From the NCBI GenBank assembly GCA_049651845.1, contig JBASCW010000110.1, positions 1 through 24,525 of the forward strand: a stretch of DNA of 24,525 nt, given 5' to 3'. The DNA comes from RBG-16-66-20 sp049651845 (GTDB lineage: Bacteria; Pseudomonadota; Gammaproteobacteria; Burkholderiales; SG8-39). The notes beneath the pieces are model-generated. The model made no database searches and had not been told where the DNA came from. It saw only the letters and a list, made by a program, of their open reading frames with translations. Shown here piece after piece: positions 14,000 to 21,792 of this stretch (position 1 is its first letter; each line of letters opens with the position of its first letter). The translations under genes were made by a program, and so were the position numbers.

Positions 14000-15481
14000 T
14001 CAGAAGGGATAAGGCGTTGCGCGATCCTGGATCGTCACCCACTGCCACTGGGTGAACTCTTCCCAGTTGGCGACGCCGCCGTGGCGGCCGCCGTTGCCGG
14101 AGGCGCCGCGCCCGCCGAAGGGCACCCAGGGCTCGTCGGCGACGGTCTGGTCGTTGACGTGGATGATGCCGGTCTTCAGCTTGGCGGTGAAGTTCATCGC
14201 GCGCTCGACCGACTGCGTGATCACGCCGGTGGAAAGCCCGTACTCGGTGGCGTTGTTGAGCGCGATCGCCTCCTCGTCGGTGTCGAAGGGCACGATCGCG
14301 AGCACCGGCCCGAACACTTCCTCGGTGTACACGCGCATCGCGGGCGTCACGTTCTCCAGCACGGTAGGACTGTAGAAAAGTTTTTCGTAGGTGCCGCCCG
14401 CGCGCAGCACCGCGCCCTTGGCGACCGCATCCTTGACGATGCCGTCGATGCGCTCGATCTGGCGCGCGTTGATGATCGGCCCGAGCGCGCAGGGGCCGGC
14501 GCTCGGGTCGCCCACCGGCAGGTGCTTCGCCTTCGCCACCAGCCGCTCGGTGAGGTCGCGCGCGATCTTGCGCTGCGCGAGCACCGTGCCCGTGGCCATG
14601 CAGATCTGGCCCTGGTGCAGGTAGGCGCCCCAGGCGGCGCTCGAGGCCGCGACGTCGAGGTCGGCGTCGTCGAGCACGATGGTGGAATTCTTGCCGCCCA
14701 GCTCCAGCGTCACGCGCTTCAGGTGCCGGCTGGCGAGCTCGCCCACGCGCTTGCCCGCCGCCGTCGAGCCGGTGAAGGAGATCATCGCGATGTTCGGGTC
14801 GGCGATCATCGCCTCGCCCACCGCGGCGTCGCCCGGCAGCACGTGCAGCAGGCCCGCGGGCAGCCCTGCCACCTCGAACAGGCGCGCGAGCATGAAGCCG
14901 CCGGTGACCGGCGTGTTCGGGTCGGGCTTGAGCACCACCGCGTTGCCGAGCGCGAGCGCGGGCGCGACCGCGCGCGCCGACAGGATCAGCGGCGCGTTGA
15001 ACGGCGAGATCACGCCGATCACGCCGTGCGGCACGCGCCGCGCGAAGCTCATGCGCTTGGGGCCCGAGGGCAGCATCATGCCGGGGGGCTGCGTGGCGAT
15101 CGCGGCGGCTTCGATCAGGATGCCGCTCACCATGTGTAGCTCGAAGTCCGCCTTGGGCGGGATCGAGCCGGTCTCTCGCACGATCCACGAGCGCATCGAG
15201 TCGGCGTGCGCCTCCAGCAGCTGCGCGGCGCGGCGCAGCACCGCGGCGCGCTGGTCGGCGGGCGTGTTGGCCCATTCGACCTGCGCCGCGGCCGCGGCCT
15301 TCGACGCCTCGGCGACATCGTCGGCGTCGGCAAAGCCGACTTCGGTGAGCACCTTGCCGGTCGCGGGCTCGATCACTTCGCGCGAGCCGCCCTTGGCGAG
15401 CTGCCAGCGCCCCGTGAAGATCTTGCCCTTCCAGGCGTTTTCGGCGGCGATGGTCACCGCGGTGGTCTGTTGCGTGCTCAT
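14000..15481 (-). CDS. Aldehyde dehydrogenase, benzaldehyde-dehydrogenase (XylC)-like
   Basis: From the internal ATG at 15479-15481 this is a 493-residue NAD(P)-dependent aldehyde dehydrogenase. The catalytic cysteine is Cys294 in HQGQICMATG, the general base Glu260 in LELGGK, the oxyanion asparagine Asn162 in SPFNAPL, and the cofactor loop FTGSTAAGK (237-244). HQGQICMA, HINDQ-like HVNDQTVADEP, VPFGGRGASGNGGRHGG and the tail ending PYPF match XylC-type benzaldehyde and related aromatic aldehyde dehydrogenases. GGGAGGA (15488-15494) lies six bases before the ATG, a strong ribosome site for independent translation. No stop separates it from livF, so a LivF fusion of 741 residues is also possible. 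The Liv transporter context suggests that the imported substrate gives rise to an aldehyde; the exact substrate is unknown. Confidence 0.85.
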   Translation of the reverse strand: MSTQQTTAVTIAAENAWKGKIFTGRWQLAKGGSREVIEPATGKVLTEVGFADADDVAEASKAAAAAQVEWANTPADQRAAVLRRAAQLLEAHADSMRSWIVRETGSIPPKADFELHMVSGILIEAAAIATQPPGMMLPSGPKRMSFARRVPHGVIGVISPFNAPLILSARAVAPALALGNAVVLKPDPNTPVTGGFMLARLFEVAGLPAGLLHVLPGDAAVGEAMIADPNIAMISFTGSTAAGKRVGELASRHLKRVTLELGGKNSTIVLDDADLDVAASSAAWGAYLHQGQICMATGTVLAQRKIARDLTERLVAKAKHLPVGDPSAGPCALGPIINARQIERIDGIVKDAVAKGAVLRAGGTYEKLFYSPTVLENVTPAMRVYTEEVFGPVLAIVPFDTDEEAIALNNATEYGLSTGVITQSVERAMNFTAKLKTGIIHVNDQTVADEPWVPFGGRGASGNGGRHGGVANWEEFTQWQWVTIQDRATPYPF

Positions 15482-16225
15482 GAACAATCCTCCCTTCCAG
15501 GTAAGGGCGCCGGGCTTCGCCTCGGCGCCAAGATAGGTTTCGCGCAGCTTCTGCGAGCGCAGCAGCTTGGCCGCGGCGCCCTTCATGACCACCGCGCCGC
15601 GCTCGATCACGTACGCGCTGTCGCCGATCGCGAGCGCCTTGGCGACGTTCTGCTCGACCAGCAGGACCGTGACCCCCTCGTTGCGGATGCGCTGCACGAT
15701 GCCGAGCAGCTCGTCGGTCATCATGGGCGCGAGTCCGAGCGAAGGCTCGTCGAGCATCAGCAGGCGCGGCTGGCCCATGAGCGCGCGCCCGACCGCCAGC
15801 ATCTGCTGCTCGCCGCCGGACATGGTGCCCGCGAGCTGCTTGCGACGCTCGGCGAGCCGCGGGAAGAGCGCAAGCACGCGCTCGTAGCGGCCGGCGCGCT
15901 CGCCCTTGGGCGCGAGGTAGGCGCCCAGCTCCAGGTTCTCTCGCACGGTCATCTGCGGGAACAGCAGCCGCCCTTCGGCCACCTGCGCCAGCCCGCGCGC
16001 GACGATTGCCGCGGGCGACTCGGGCAGCGGCGCGCCGTCGAAGCTCACCTCGCCCGAGCGCGGCAGCAGACCCGAGAGCGCCTTCAGCAGCGTCGTCTTG
16101 CCCGCGCCGTTCGGGCCGACCACCACGGTGATCTCGCCCTGCGGCACCTCCAGGTCCACGCCCTGCAGCACGCGGATCGGACCGTAGCCGGCCGTGAGGC
16201 CGCGGATCGAAAGTGCTGCGCTCAT
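14000..16225 (-). CDS. livF: LivF ATP-binding protein in one open frame with the downstream aldehyde dehydrogenase
   Basis: The first 248 codons (15482-16225) encode a LivF-type ATPase of the branched-chain amino acid ABC family. Walker A is GPNGAGKTT (37-45), the signature is MSGGEQQ (135-141), Walker B is LLMLDEPSLGLAP (155-167), and the H-loop region is replaced by VEQNVAKAL, as usual in LivF. LivF normally ends shortly after the LRETYLGA-type segment (228-235). Here the frame continues for about 13 more residues without a stop straight into the dehydrogenase ATG (codon 249), giving a 741-codon frame. The linker DNA contains the dehydrogenase ribosome site, so it looks like former intergenic DNA whose stop was lost. 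Whether a fusion is made is unknown. Confidence 0.8.
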   Translation of the reverse strand: MSAALSIRGLTAGYGPIRVLQGVDLEVPQGEITVVVGPNGAGKTTLLKALSGLLPRSGEVSFDGAPLPESPAAIVARGLAQVAEGRLLFPQMTVRENLELGAYLAPKGERAGRYERVLALFPRLAERRKQLAGTMSGGEQQMLAVGRALMGQPRLLMLDEPSLGLAPMMTDELLGIVQRIRNEGVTVLLVEQNVAKALAIGDSAYVIERGAVVMKGAAAKLLRSQKLRETYLGAEAKPGALTWKGGLFMSTQQTTAVTIAAENAWKGKIFTGRWQLAKGGSREVIEPATGKVLTEVGFADADDVAEASKAAAAAQVEWANTPADQRAAVLRRAAQLLEAHADSMRSWIVRETGSIPPKADFELHMVSGILIEAAAIATQPPGMMLPSGPKRMSFARRVPHGVIGVISPFNAPLILSARAVAPALALGNAVVLKPDPNTPVTGGFMLARLFEVAGLPAGLLHVLPGDAAVGEAMIADPNIAMISFTGSTAAGKRVGELASRHLKRVTLELGGKNSTIVLDDADLDVAASSAAWGAYLHQGQICMATGTVLAQRKIARDLTERLVAKAKHLPVGDPSAGPCALGPIINARQIERIDGIVKDAVAKGAVLRAGGTYEKLFYSPTVLENVTPAMRVYTEEVFGPVLAIVPFDTDEEAIALNNATEYGLSTGVITQSVERAMNFTAKLKTGIIHVNDQTVADEPWVPFGGRGASGNGGRHGGVANWEEFTQWQWVTIQDRATPYPF

Positions 16226-16229
16226 GGGC

Positions 16230-16286
16230 GCGAAGGGGCCGGGCCCCTTCCGGTAGATGCGTTCGGAGCCTTCCCGGCCCCTTCGC
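16230..16286 (-). repeat. 14-bp inverted repeat between livG and livF
   Basis: GCGAAGGGGCCGGG (16230-16243) and CCCGGCCCCTTCGC (16273-16286) are perfect complements around a 29-base loop. It occupies nearly all of the 70-base gap between livG and livF. No T-run follows, so it is more likely an mRNA-stabilising or partial-termination structure than a full terminator. Confidence 0.7.
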
Positions 16287-16295
16287 GAACATCCT

Positions 16296-17072
16296 TCACG
16301 CCGGCAGCTCCTCGCCCAGGTACGCCTCGATCACCGCCGGGTCCTTCGCCACCCGGACCGGGTCGCCGTCGGCGATCTTCGCGCCCTGGTGCAGCACCGC
16401 GACGCGCTCCACGTAGTTCATCAGCACGCGCACCGCGTGCTCGATCCAGACCACCGCCAGGCCGAGCTCGTCGCGCACGCGGCGGATCAGCTGCGCGGTG
16501 GCGTCCACCTCGGCGTGCGTGAGGCCCGCCGCCACCTCGTCCAGCAGCAGCACGCGCGGCCGCGCGCCGAGCGCCATGCCGATCTCGAGCAGCCGCTGCC
16601 GCGCCGGCGTGAGCAGCCCCGCGGGCACCGCGGCCGCGTCGGCAAGCCCGAGCAGCTCGAGGATCGCCGGCGCGCTGTCGAAGCTGTCGCGCCGCAGTTC
16701 CGACTGCTGCGCGCGCCGGCGCCCGGCGAATTCCAGACCGAAGCGCACGTTGTCGGCCGCGCTCATGTCGCGGAACACGCGCGGCGTCTGGAACGTGCGC
16801 GCCACGCCGTGATTGGCGAATTCGTGCGCCGGCCGGCCCGTGAGGTCCTCGCCCTCGACCAGCAGCCGCCCCGAGGTCGGCACCAGCACGCCCGAGAGCG
16901 CGTGGAAGAACGTCGTCTTGCCCGCGCCGTTCGGCCCGATGATGCCGACCAGCTCGCCGTGATGCAGATCGAGCTCGACGGCGTCGACCGCCACCAGGCC
17001 GCCGAATCGGACGGTGATGCCGCGCGCCGACAACAGCGCTGCGCGTTTTCTCTGCATTTGCGGCTCAGGCAT
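16296..17072 (-). CDS. livG: Branched-chain-amino-acid-type ABC transporter ATP-binding protein LivG
   Basis: A 258-residue ATPase. Walker A is GPNGAGKTT, the Q-loop is in RTFQTPRVF, Walker B is VLLLDEVAAGL, and the C-terminus has the LivG-type IEHAVRVLMNYVERVAVLHQG with the H-loop histidine, ending AYLGEELPA. The ABC signature is degenerate: LTPARQRLLEIGMAL stands where LSxGQ-x-R-LEIARAL is expected, so the usual serine and glycines are missing. The partner LivF has a normal MSGGE. The start overlaps the livM end by 8 bases. Confidence 0.9.
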   Translation of the reverse strand: MPEPQMQRKRAALLSARGITVRFGGLVAVDAVELDLHHGELVGIIGPNGAGKTTFFHALSGVLVPTSGRLLVEGEDLTGRPAHEFANHGVARTFQTPRVFRDMSAADNVRFGLEFAGRRRAQQSELRRDSFDSAPAILELLGLADAAAVPAGLLTPARQRLLEIGMALGARPRVLLLDEVAAGLTHAEVDATAQLIRRVRDELGLAVVWIEHAVRVLMNYVERVAVLHQGAKIADGDPVRVAKDPAVIEAYLGEELPA

Positions 17073-18009
17073 TGCCCGCCCTCCCGGCGCGCCGGAGCCA
17101 GGCGGCCGTGCCGCGCGCGAACAGCGAGGCGATGCCGCCCGGCAGGTAGAGCACCAGCAGGATCAGCAGCACGCCCAGCGTGATCAGGTAGGCATAGGGA
17201 AACTGCAGCCGCAGCAGCTCGGTCAGCACGCTGAACACCACCGCCGATGCGACCGGGCCGATCAGCGTCTGCGCGCCGCCGATCATCGAAATCAGCACGG
17301 TCTGGAAGCCGATGAACGGGCTGAACACCGAAGCCGGCTCGATGTAGGTCCAGCGCACCGCCATCGCGGCGCCGAGCGCGCCCGCAAAGAACGCCGCCAG
17401 CGCGAAGCCGAGGATCTTGACGCGGCGCGTCGGCACGCCGAGCGTCTGCGCTCGCTCCTCGTCGGCGCCGACGCCCGCCAGCGCGAGGCCGAAGCGGCTC
17501 GCGCGCACGGCGGCGCTGGTCGCGATCGCCAGCGCGGCGATCAGCAGCACCACGAGATACACGGTGACGCTCTCGGGCGCGTCCGCGATCACGCGGCCTA
17601 CCGTCTTCGCATAGGTCTTCTCGCCGTAGGTGACGGCGTGGCGCACCAGTTCGCCCAGGCCGAAGGTGATCACCGCGAAGTAGGCGCCGCGCAGGTGCAG
17701 CACGGCCGCGCCCACCAGCGCCGCGAACGCGGCCGCGGCCAGGCCGCCGAGCGGCACGACGAGTGCGTAGGGCAGCCACTCGAAGCCCCACGCGGTCACG
17801 TAGGCGCCGATGCCGAAGAAGGCCGAAGTGGCGAGCGACAGGTAGTTGGTCGCGCCCGAGAACATCGACCAGCTGCTCGCGAGCCCCGCGTACATCAGGC
17901 AGCTGAGCACGAGGGAAAGCATGAAATCCGAGGCGATCCAGGGCAGCAGCGCAAGCACCGCGGCCGCGACGGCGAGCAGCAGGAGCACGCGGCGCAGCGC
18001 GGAGCTCAT
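17065..18009 (-). CDS. livM: Branched-chain-amino-acid-type ABC transporter permease LivM
   Basis: The product is 314 residues from the ATG at 18007-18009. The open frame extends further upstream, but that part is a shadow of livH. The first hydrophobic segment begins at once (SSALRRVLLLLAVAAAVLAL). Membrane segments continue throughout, with the cytoplasmic loop SRFGLALAGVGADEERAQTL and GVPTRRVKILGFALAAFFAG, the LivM signature region. The ATG overlaps the livH TGA (ATGA), a translational-coupling arrangement; livG overlaps its end. Confidence 0.93.
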   Translation of the reverse strand: MSSALRRVLLLLAVAAAVLALLPWIASDFMLSLVLSCLMYAGLASSWSMFSGATNYLSLATSAFFGIGAYVTAWGFEWLPYALVVPLGGLAAAAFAALVGAAVLHLRGAYFAVITFGLGELVRHAVTYGEKTYAKTVGRVIADAPESVTVYLVVLLIAALAIATSAAVRASRFGLALAGVGADEERAQTLGVPTRRVKILGFALAAFFAGALGAAMAVRWTYIEPASVFSPFIGFQTVLISMIGGAQTLIGPVASAVVFSVLTELLRLQFPYAYLITLGVLLILLVLYLPGGIASLFARGTAAWLRRAGRAGNA

Positions 18010-18875
18010 CGCGCGAACAGGCCCCTGGGCCGCGCGAGCAGGACCGCGATGAACACGCCGTAGGACAGCAGCATCTTGAGCGAGGGGCTCGTGAAATGCA
18101 TGCCGAGCGCCTCGACCACGCCGAGCAGCAGGCCGCCCGCCAGGCAGCCGCCCGCGCTGCCCAGGCCGCCCAGCGTGATGACGATGAGCGCGGTCACCGT
18201 GTAGGGCTCGCCCATGCCCGGCGTAATCTCGTAGACCATCGACAGCAGTGCACCCGCGACGCCCGCGAGCGCGAGCCCCGCGCCGAACACCGCCGGGTGC
18301 AGCACGCGCGTGTCGATGCCGACCAGCTGCGCTCCGGTGGGCGACTGCATCATCGCGCGGATCGCCTTGCCGACGAGCGTCCAGCGCAGCGCGGCGAGCA
18401 TTGCGACGCTCGCCGCCACCGCGAAGCCGAACGCGAGCAGGCTGTTGGCGGCGAAGCGCGCGCCCGCGATCTCGACCGGGTCGTCGAGGAAGGAGTAGCC
18501 GCGCATGTCGGCGCCCCAGGCGAGGTAGGCCGCGTTCTGCACCAGGTACATCAGGCCGAAGCCGACCAGCAGGCTGCGCGCCTCGATCACCTCGACCGAC
18601 GGCGAGCTGCGCACGATGCGCAGAAAGCACAGGCGATACACGAGCAGGCCGCCAAAGAACAGGGCCAGCGCGACCACCGGCAGGAACGCGACCGGGTTGA
18701 TGCCGAACAGCGTGTGCGCGAGCCAGGTCATGTAGGCGCCCAGCATCAGGAACTCGCCGTGCGAGATGTTCATGATGCGCATGAGGCCGTACTGCAGGTT
18801 CAGGCCGAGCGCCACCAGCGCGTAGATGCCGCCCGTGATCAGGCCGGATGCCGCGAGTTCGAACCAGAAGCCCAT
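18006..18875 (-). CDS. livH: Branched-chain-amino-acid-type ABC transporter permease LivH
   Basis: A 289-residue membrane permease. The N-terminal GLITGGIYALVALGLNLQYG and RIMNISHGEFLMLGAY are hallmark LivH motifs. The coupling loop VGKAIRAMMQSPTGAQLVGI and the late GGLGSAGGCLAGGLLLGVVEAL segment complete the family pattern. It follows the binding-protein gene after a terminator-like hairpin and is translationally coupled to livM. Confidence 0.93.
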   Translation of the reverse strand: MGFWFELAASGLITGGIYALVALGLNLQYGLMRIMNISHGEFLMLGAYMTWLAHTLFGINPVAFLPVVALALFFGGLLVYRLCFLRIVRSSPSVEVIEARSLLVGFGLMYLVQNAAYLAWGADMRGYSFLDDPVEIAGARFAANSLLAFGFAVAASVAMLAALRWTLVGKAIRAMMQSPTGAQLVGIDTRVLHPAVFGAGLALAGVAGALLSMVYEITPGMGEPYTVTALIVITLGGLGSAGGCLAGGLLLGVVEALGMHFTSPSLKMLLSYGVFIAVLLARPRGLFAR

Positions 18876-18894
18876 GGTCGGGAGGATGAAGAAG

Positions 18895-18927
18895 AAAAAG
18901 CCCCGCGCTGCGTCAGCCGCGCGGGGC
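18895..18927 (-). terminator. Intrinsic terminator between the binding-protein gene and livH
   Basis: The perfect 9-bp stem GCCCCGCGC (18900-18908) and GCGCGGGGC (18919-18927) is followed on the minus strand by five T (18895-18899), then CTTCTTC. It would raise binding-protein mRNA over the permease and ATPase genes, the same logic as after pstS. Confidence 0.85.
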
Positions 18928-18944
18928 CTGCCGCCGGAGCGGCC

Positions 18945-20138
18945 CTATTTCCAGCTCGGCTTGGGGAACAGCGCCGGCGAGGTCGCGCGATCGGGCGGCC
19001 ATACCACCTCGAACTCGCCCGCCTGCCACTGGCTCACCACGCCCGGCGTGGACACGTTCTCGCCGTTCCTGAAGCGGATCTTGCCGATCACGGTATCGAA
19101 CTCGCCGTTGGCGATCGCATCGCGCAGCGCCTTGCGATCGAGGCCCACCTTCTCCACCGCCTGCTGCATGACCTGCAGCCCCGCCCAGGCATGCGCGCTC
19201 GCCCAGCGGTCCGGTTCCTTCTTGTGGCGCGCGACGTGCGCATCGAAATAGGCCTTGGCGGCTGGGCTGCTCTTCGGGTTCCAGGTGCCCAGCCCCATCA
19301 CGCCCTCGATCGTGGCAGCGCCGAATTTGTCGCGGTACACCGGGAAGGCGGTGCCGACCGACGCGTAGAAGCCCTTTGGATTGAAGCCTAGCTCGCGCGA
19401 CTGCGAGGTGATGAGGAAGGTGTCCGGCGGATACGACAGCGCGACGAAGGCGTCCGGGTTCTTGGTCTTGATGTCGCTCAGCACCGGTTTGAGGTCCTTC
19501 ACGCCTATCGGGTAGCTCTTCTTCTCGACGATCTCGATGCCCTTTGCCTTGAAGGACGCCTCGAGCGCCGTCATCTGCTCCAGCCCGAACAGCTCGTCGA
19601 CGTGGACCACGGCCGCGGTCTTGGTGTTGCGCGCCTTGAGGAACTCCGCGAGCGCGTCCATCATCCGGTCGGGCTGCTGCAGGATCGGGAAGAAGTACGG
19701 GTTCTTCATGCTCACGAGCTTCCTGCCCGTGGCGGTCGGCGCGATCATCGGGTAGCCGTACTTCTGGATCAGCGGCATCACCGCGAAGTTCAGGCCGGTG
19801 CCCCAGGGCGGCAGGATCAGGTCGACCTTGTCGCTCGCCATGAGCTTCTCGTAGGTGCGCACCGTGGTCTCGGCGTCGGTCCGGTCGTCGAAGCCGATCA
19901 GTTCCACCTTGCGCTTCTTGCCCTTCACGCTCAGGCCGCCGGCGGCGTTGAGCTGCTCGGCCCACATCAAATAGTTTGGCTCCTGCGTGACCTGCGCGGC
20001 AAAGCCGCCGGGACCGGTGCGCGCGATCGCGTAGCCGATCCTCACCGGCGCGTCCTGCGCCGCCGCCTGCGTCCAGACCGCGCCCAGCGCCGCGAATGCC
20101 GCGCACAGCATTCCCCAGCCGATCGATTTGCGTGCCAT
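18945..20138 (-). CDS. Periplasmic amino-acid/organic-acid-binding protein of the Liv transporter
   Basis: The product is 397 residues from the ATG at 20136-20138, chosen over an upstream ATG because GGAGGAGGGAGC directly precedes it and a signal peptide follows at once (ending TQAAAQ). The Peripla_BP_6/LivJ fold is shown by VRIGYAIARTGPGGFAAQVT, NAAGGLSVKGKKRKVELIGF and the DDRTDAETTVRTYEKLM segment, the usual N-terminal half of these proteins. Such proteins bind branched-chain amino acids, amides, or aromatic and dicarboxylic acids. The neighbouring aldehyde dehydrogenases make a non-leucine substrate plausible, but the ligand cannot be read from sequence. It is the first gene of the transporter operon. 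Confidence 0.9.
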   Translation of the reverse strand: MARKSIGWGMLCAAFAALGAVWTQAAAQDAPVRIGYAIARTGPGGFAAQVTQEPNYLMWAEQLNAAGGLSVKGKKRKVELIGFDDRTDAETTVRTYEKLMASDKVDLILPPWGTGLNFAVMPLIQKYGYPMIAPTATGRKLVSMKNPYFFPILQQPDRMMDALAEFLKARNTKTAAVVHVDELFGLEQMTALEASFKAKGIEIVEKKSYPIGVKDLKPVLSDIKTKNPDAFVALSYPPDTFLITSQSRELGFNPKGFYASVGTAFPVYRDKFGAATIEGVMGLGTWNPKSSPAAKAYFDAHVARHKKEPDRWASAHAWAGLQVMQQAVEKVGLDRKALRDAIANGEFDTVIGKIRFRNGENVSTPGVVSQWQAGEFEVVWPPDRATSPALFPKPSWK

Positions 20139-20285
20139 GCTCCCTCCTCCGTGTTGCCGCTTTTCCCTGCGGTGACAGGGCATTGCGGGGTTCAACTGAC
20201 TCTCCCGAGGCGGTATGATGCGCTATCCGCCACCGTCTGTCTTGACCGCCCGCGCGGGCCGCCCAAACCCCGAACGAGGACCCTC
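20139..20285. promoter_or_regulatory. Divergent promoter region of the Liv operon and gabD-like gene
   Basis: On the plus strand, TTCAAC (20191-20196), a 17-base spacer and TATGAT (20214-20219) form a plausible sigma-70 promoter with a good -10 and a weak -35 for the dehydrogenase. No matching promoter was picked out toward the binding-protein gene. No regulator gene is adjacent. Confidence 0.5.
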
Positions 20286-21770
20286 ATGAACGCACCCAAA
20301 CAGCCGGGCCTCGCGCCCGTTGCGCTGAAGGACCCGAAACTCCTGCGCGAGCAGTGCTACCTCGACGGCGCCTGGATCGGCGCGGACTCCAAGAAGACGT
20401 TCGCGGTCCGCAATCCGGCCACGGGCGACACGCTGGGCAGCGTGCCGGACCTGGGCGCGGCCGAGACCCGGCGCGCGATCGAAGCGGCCGAGCGCGCGCT
20501 GCCCGCATGGCGGGCGAAGACCGGCAAGGAGCGTGCGGCCGTGCTGCGCAAGTGGAACGACCTGATCCTCGCCAGCCTCGACGACCTGGCGCTCTTGCTC
20601 ACCGCCGAGCAGGGCAAGCCGCTCGCGGAAGCAAAGGGCGAGATCCAGATCGGCGCCGCCTACGTGGAATGGTTCGCCGAGGAGGCCAAGCGCATCTACG
20701 GCGACACCATCCCGACGCCCTGGGCCGACCGGCGCATCGTCGTCATCAAGCAGCCGGTCGGCGTGTGCGCGGCGATCACGCCGTGGAACTTCCCGCACTC
20801 GATGATCACCCGCAAGGTCGCGCCCGCGCTCGCCGCCGGCTGCACGGTGATCCTCAAGCCGGCCGAGCAGACGCCCTACTCGGCGCTCGCGCTGGCCGAG
20901 CTCGCGGAGCGCGCGGGCTTTCCGCAGGGCTTGCTCAACATCCTCACGGGCGACGCGCCGGCGATCGGCGGCGAATTGTGCGCGCATCCTTCGGTGCGCA
21001 AGGTCTCTTTCACCGGCTCGACCGAGGTCGGGCGCCTGCTCATGAAGCAGTCGGCGCCGACGGTGAAGAAGATTTCCCTGGAGCTCGGCGGCAACGCGCC
21101 TTTCATCGTCTTCGACGACGCGGATCTGGATGCCGCCGTAGAGGGCGCGATGGTCTCCAAGTACCGCAACACGGGGCAGACCTGCGTTTGCGCCAATCGC
21201 CTGTTCGTGCAGGACGGCGTCTACGACGCGTTCGCCGAGAAGCTCGCGCTGAAAGTGAGGGAGCTCAAGGTCGGCGCGGGAACCGAGGGCGGCGTGAACC
21301 AGGGACCGCTCATCGACGACAACGCGCTGGCGAAGGTCGAAGAGCACGTCGCCGACGCGCTGGCCGGCGGGGCCAGGGCGCTCACCGGCGCCAGGCGGCA
21401 CGCGCTCGGCAGGACCTACTACGAACCCACGGTGCTCACGGGCGTGAAGCCGACGATGAAGATCTTCCGCGAGGAGACTTTCGGGCCGGTGGCGCCGCTG
21501 TTCCGCTTCAAGTCGGATGCCGAGGTGATCGAGCTCGCCAACCGCACCGAGTACGGCCTGGCGGCCTACTTCTACAGCCGCGACATCGGCCGCGTCTGGC
21601 GCGTGGCCGAGGCGCTCGACTACGGCATGGTGGGCGTCAACTCGGGGCTGATCACGACGGAAGTCGCACCCTTCGGCGGCGTCAAGCAGTCTGGCCTGGG
21701 CCGCGAAGGCTCCAAGTATGGCTGCGAGGAGTTCGTCGAGGTGAAATACATCTGCATGGGCGGGATCTAA
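20286..21770 (+). CDS. gabD: NAD(P)-dependent succinate-semialdehyde dehydrogenase
   Basis: A 494-residue aldehyde dehydrogenase. The catalytic cysteine Cys300 lies in NTGQTCVCANRLFVQDGVYD, which carries the C-x-C pair and context of E. coli-type GabD. Glu266 is in LELGGNAPFIVF, Asn168 in TPWNFPHSM, and the cofactor loop is FTGSTEVGR. The C-terminal GLITTEVAPFGGVKQSG and SGLGREGSKYG blocks are also GabD-like. GabD oxidises succinate semialdehyde to succinate; related enzymes take glutarate semialdehyde. ATG at 20286 follows GAGGA. It is divergent from the Liv operon, so the transported compound might be degraded through a semialdehyde, which is inference. Confidence 0.88.
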   Translation: MNAPKQPGLAPVALKDPKLLREQCYLDGAWIGADSKKTFAVRNPATGDTLGSVPDLGAAETRRAIEAAERALPAWRAKTGKERAAVLRKWNDLILASLDDLALLLTAEQGKPLAEAKGEIQIGAAYVEWFAEEAKRIYGDTIPTPWADRRIVVIKQPVGVCAAITPWNFPHSMITRKVAPALAAGCTVILKPAEQTPYSALALAELAERAGFPQGLLNILTGDAPAIGGELCAHPSVRKVSFTGSTEVGRLLMKQSAPTVKKISLELGGNAPFIVFDDADLDAAVEGAMVSKYRNTGQTCVCANRLFVQDGVYDAFAEKLALKVRELKVGAGTEGGVNQGPLIDDNALAKVEEHVADALAGGARALTGARRHALGRTYYEPTVLTGVKPTMKIFREETFGPVAPLFRFKSDAEVIELANRTEYGLAAYFYSRDIGRVWRVAEALDYGMVGVNSGLITTEVAPFGGVKQSGLGREGSKYGCEEFVEVKYICMGGI

Positions 21771-21792
21771 GGCGCGCAAGCGCGCGCTCGAT
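21771..21792. terminator. GC-rich stem-loop between convergent genes
   Basis: GCGCGC(AAGC)GCGCGC at 21772-21787 can fold into a short hairpin in the 22-base gap between two convergent genes. There is no T-run on either strand, so a bidirectional terminator role is uncertain. Confidence 0.3.

Noticed and set aside
13983..16292. Open frame of 769 codons on the minus strand overlapping livF and the dehydrogenase
   Set aside because: It is another frame of the LivF-dehydrogenase region, with Arg/Ala-rich translation and no domain motifs.
18010..18630. Upstream extension of the livM frame
   Set aside because: The extension is a shadow of livH; the real start is the ATG overlapping the livH stop.
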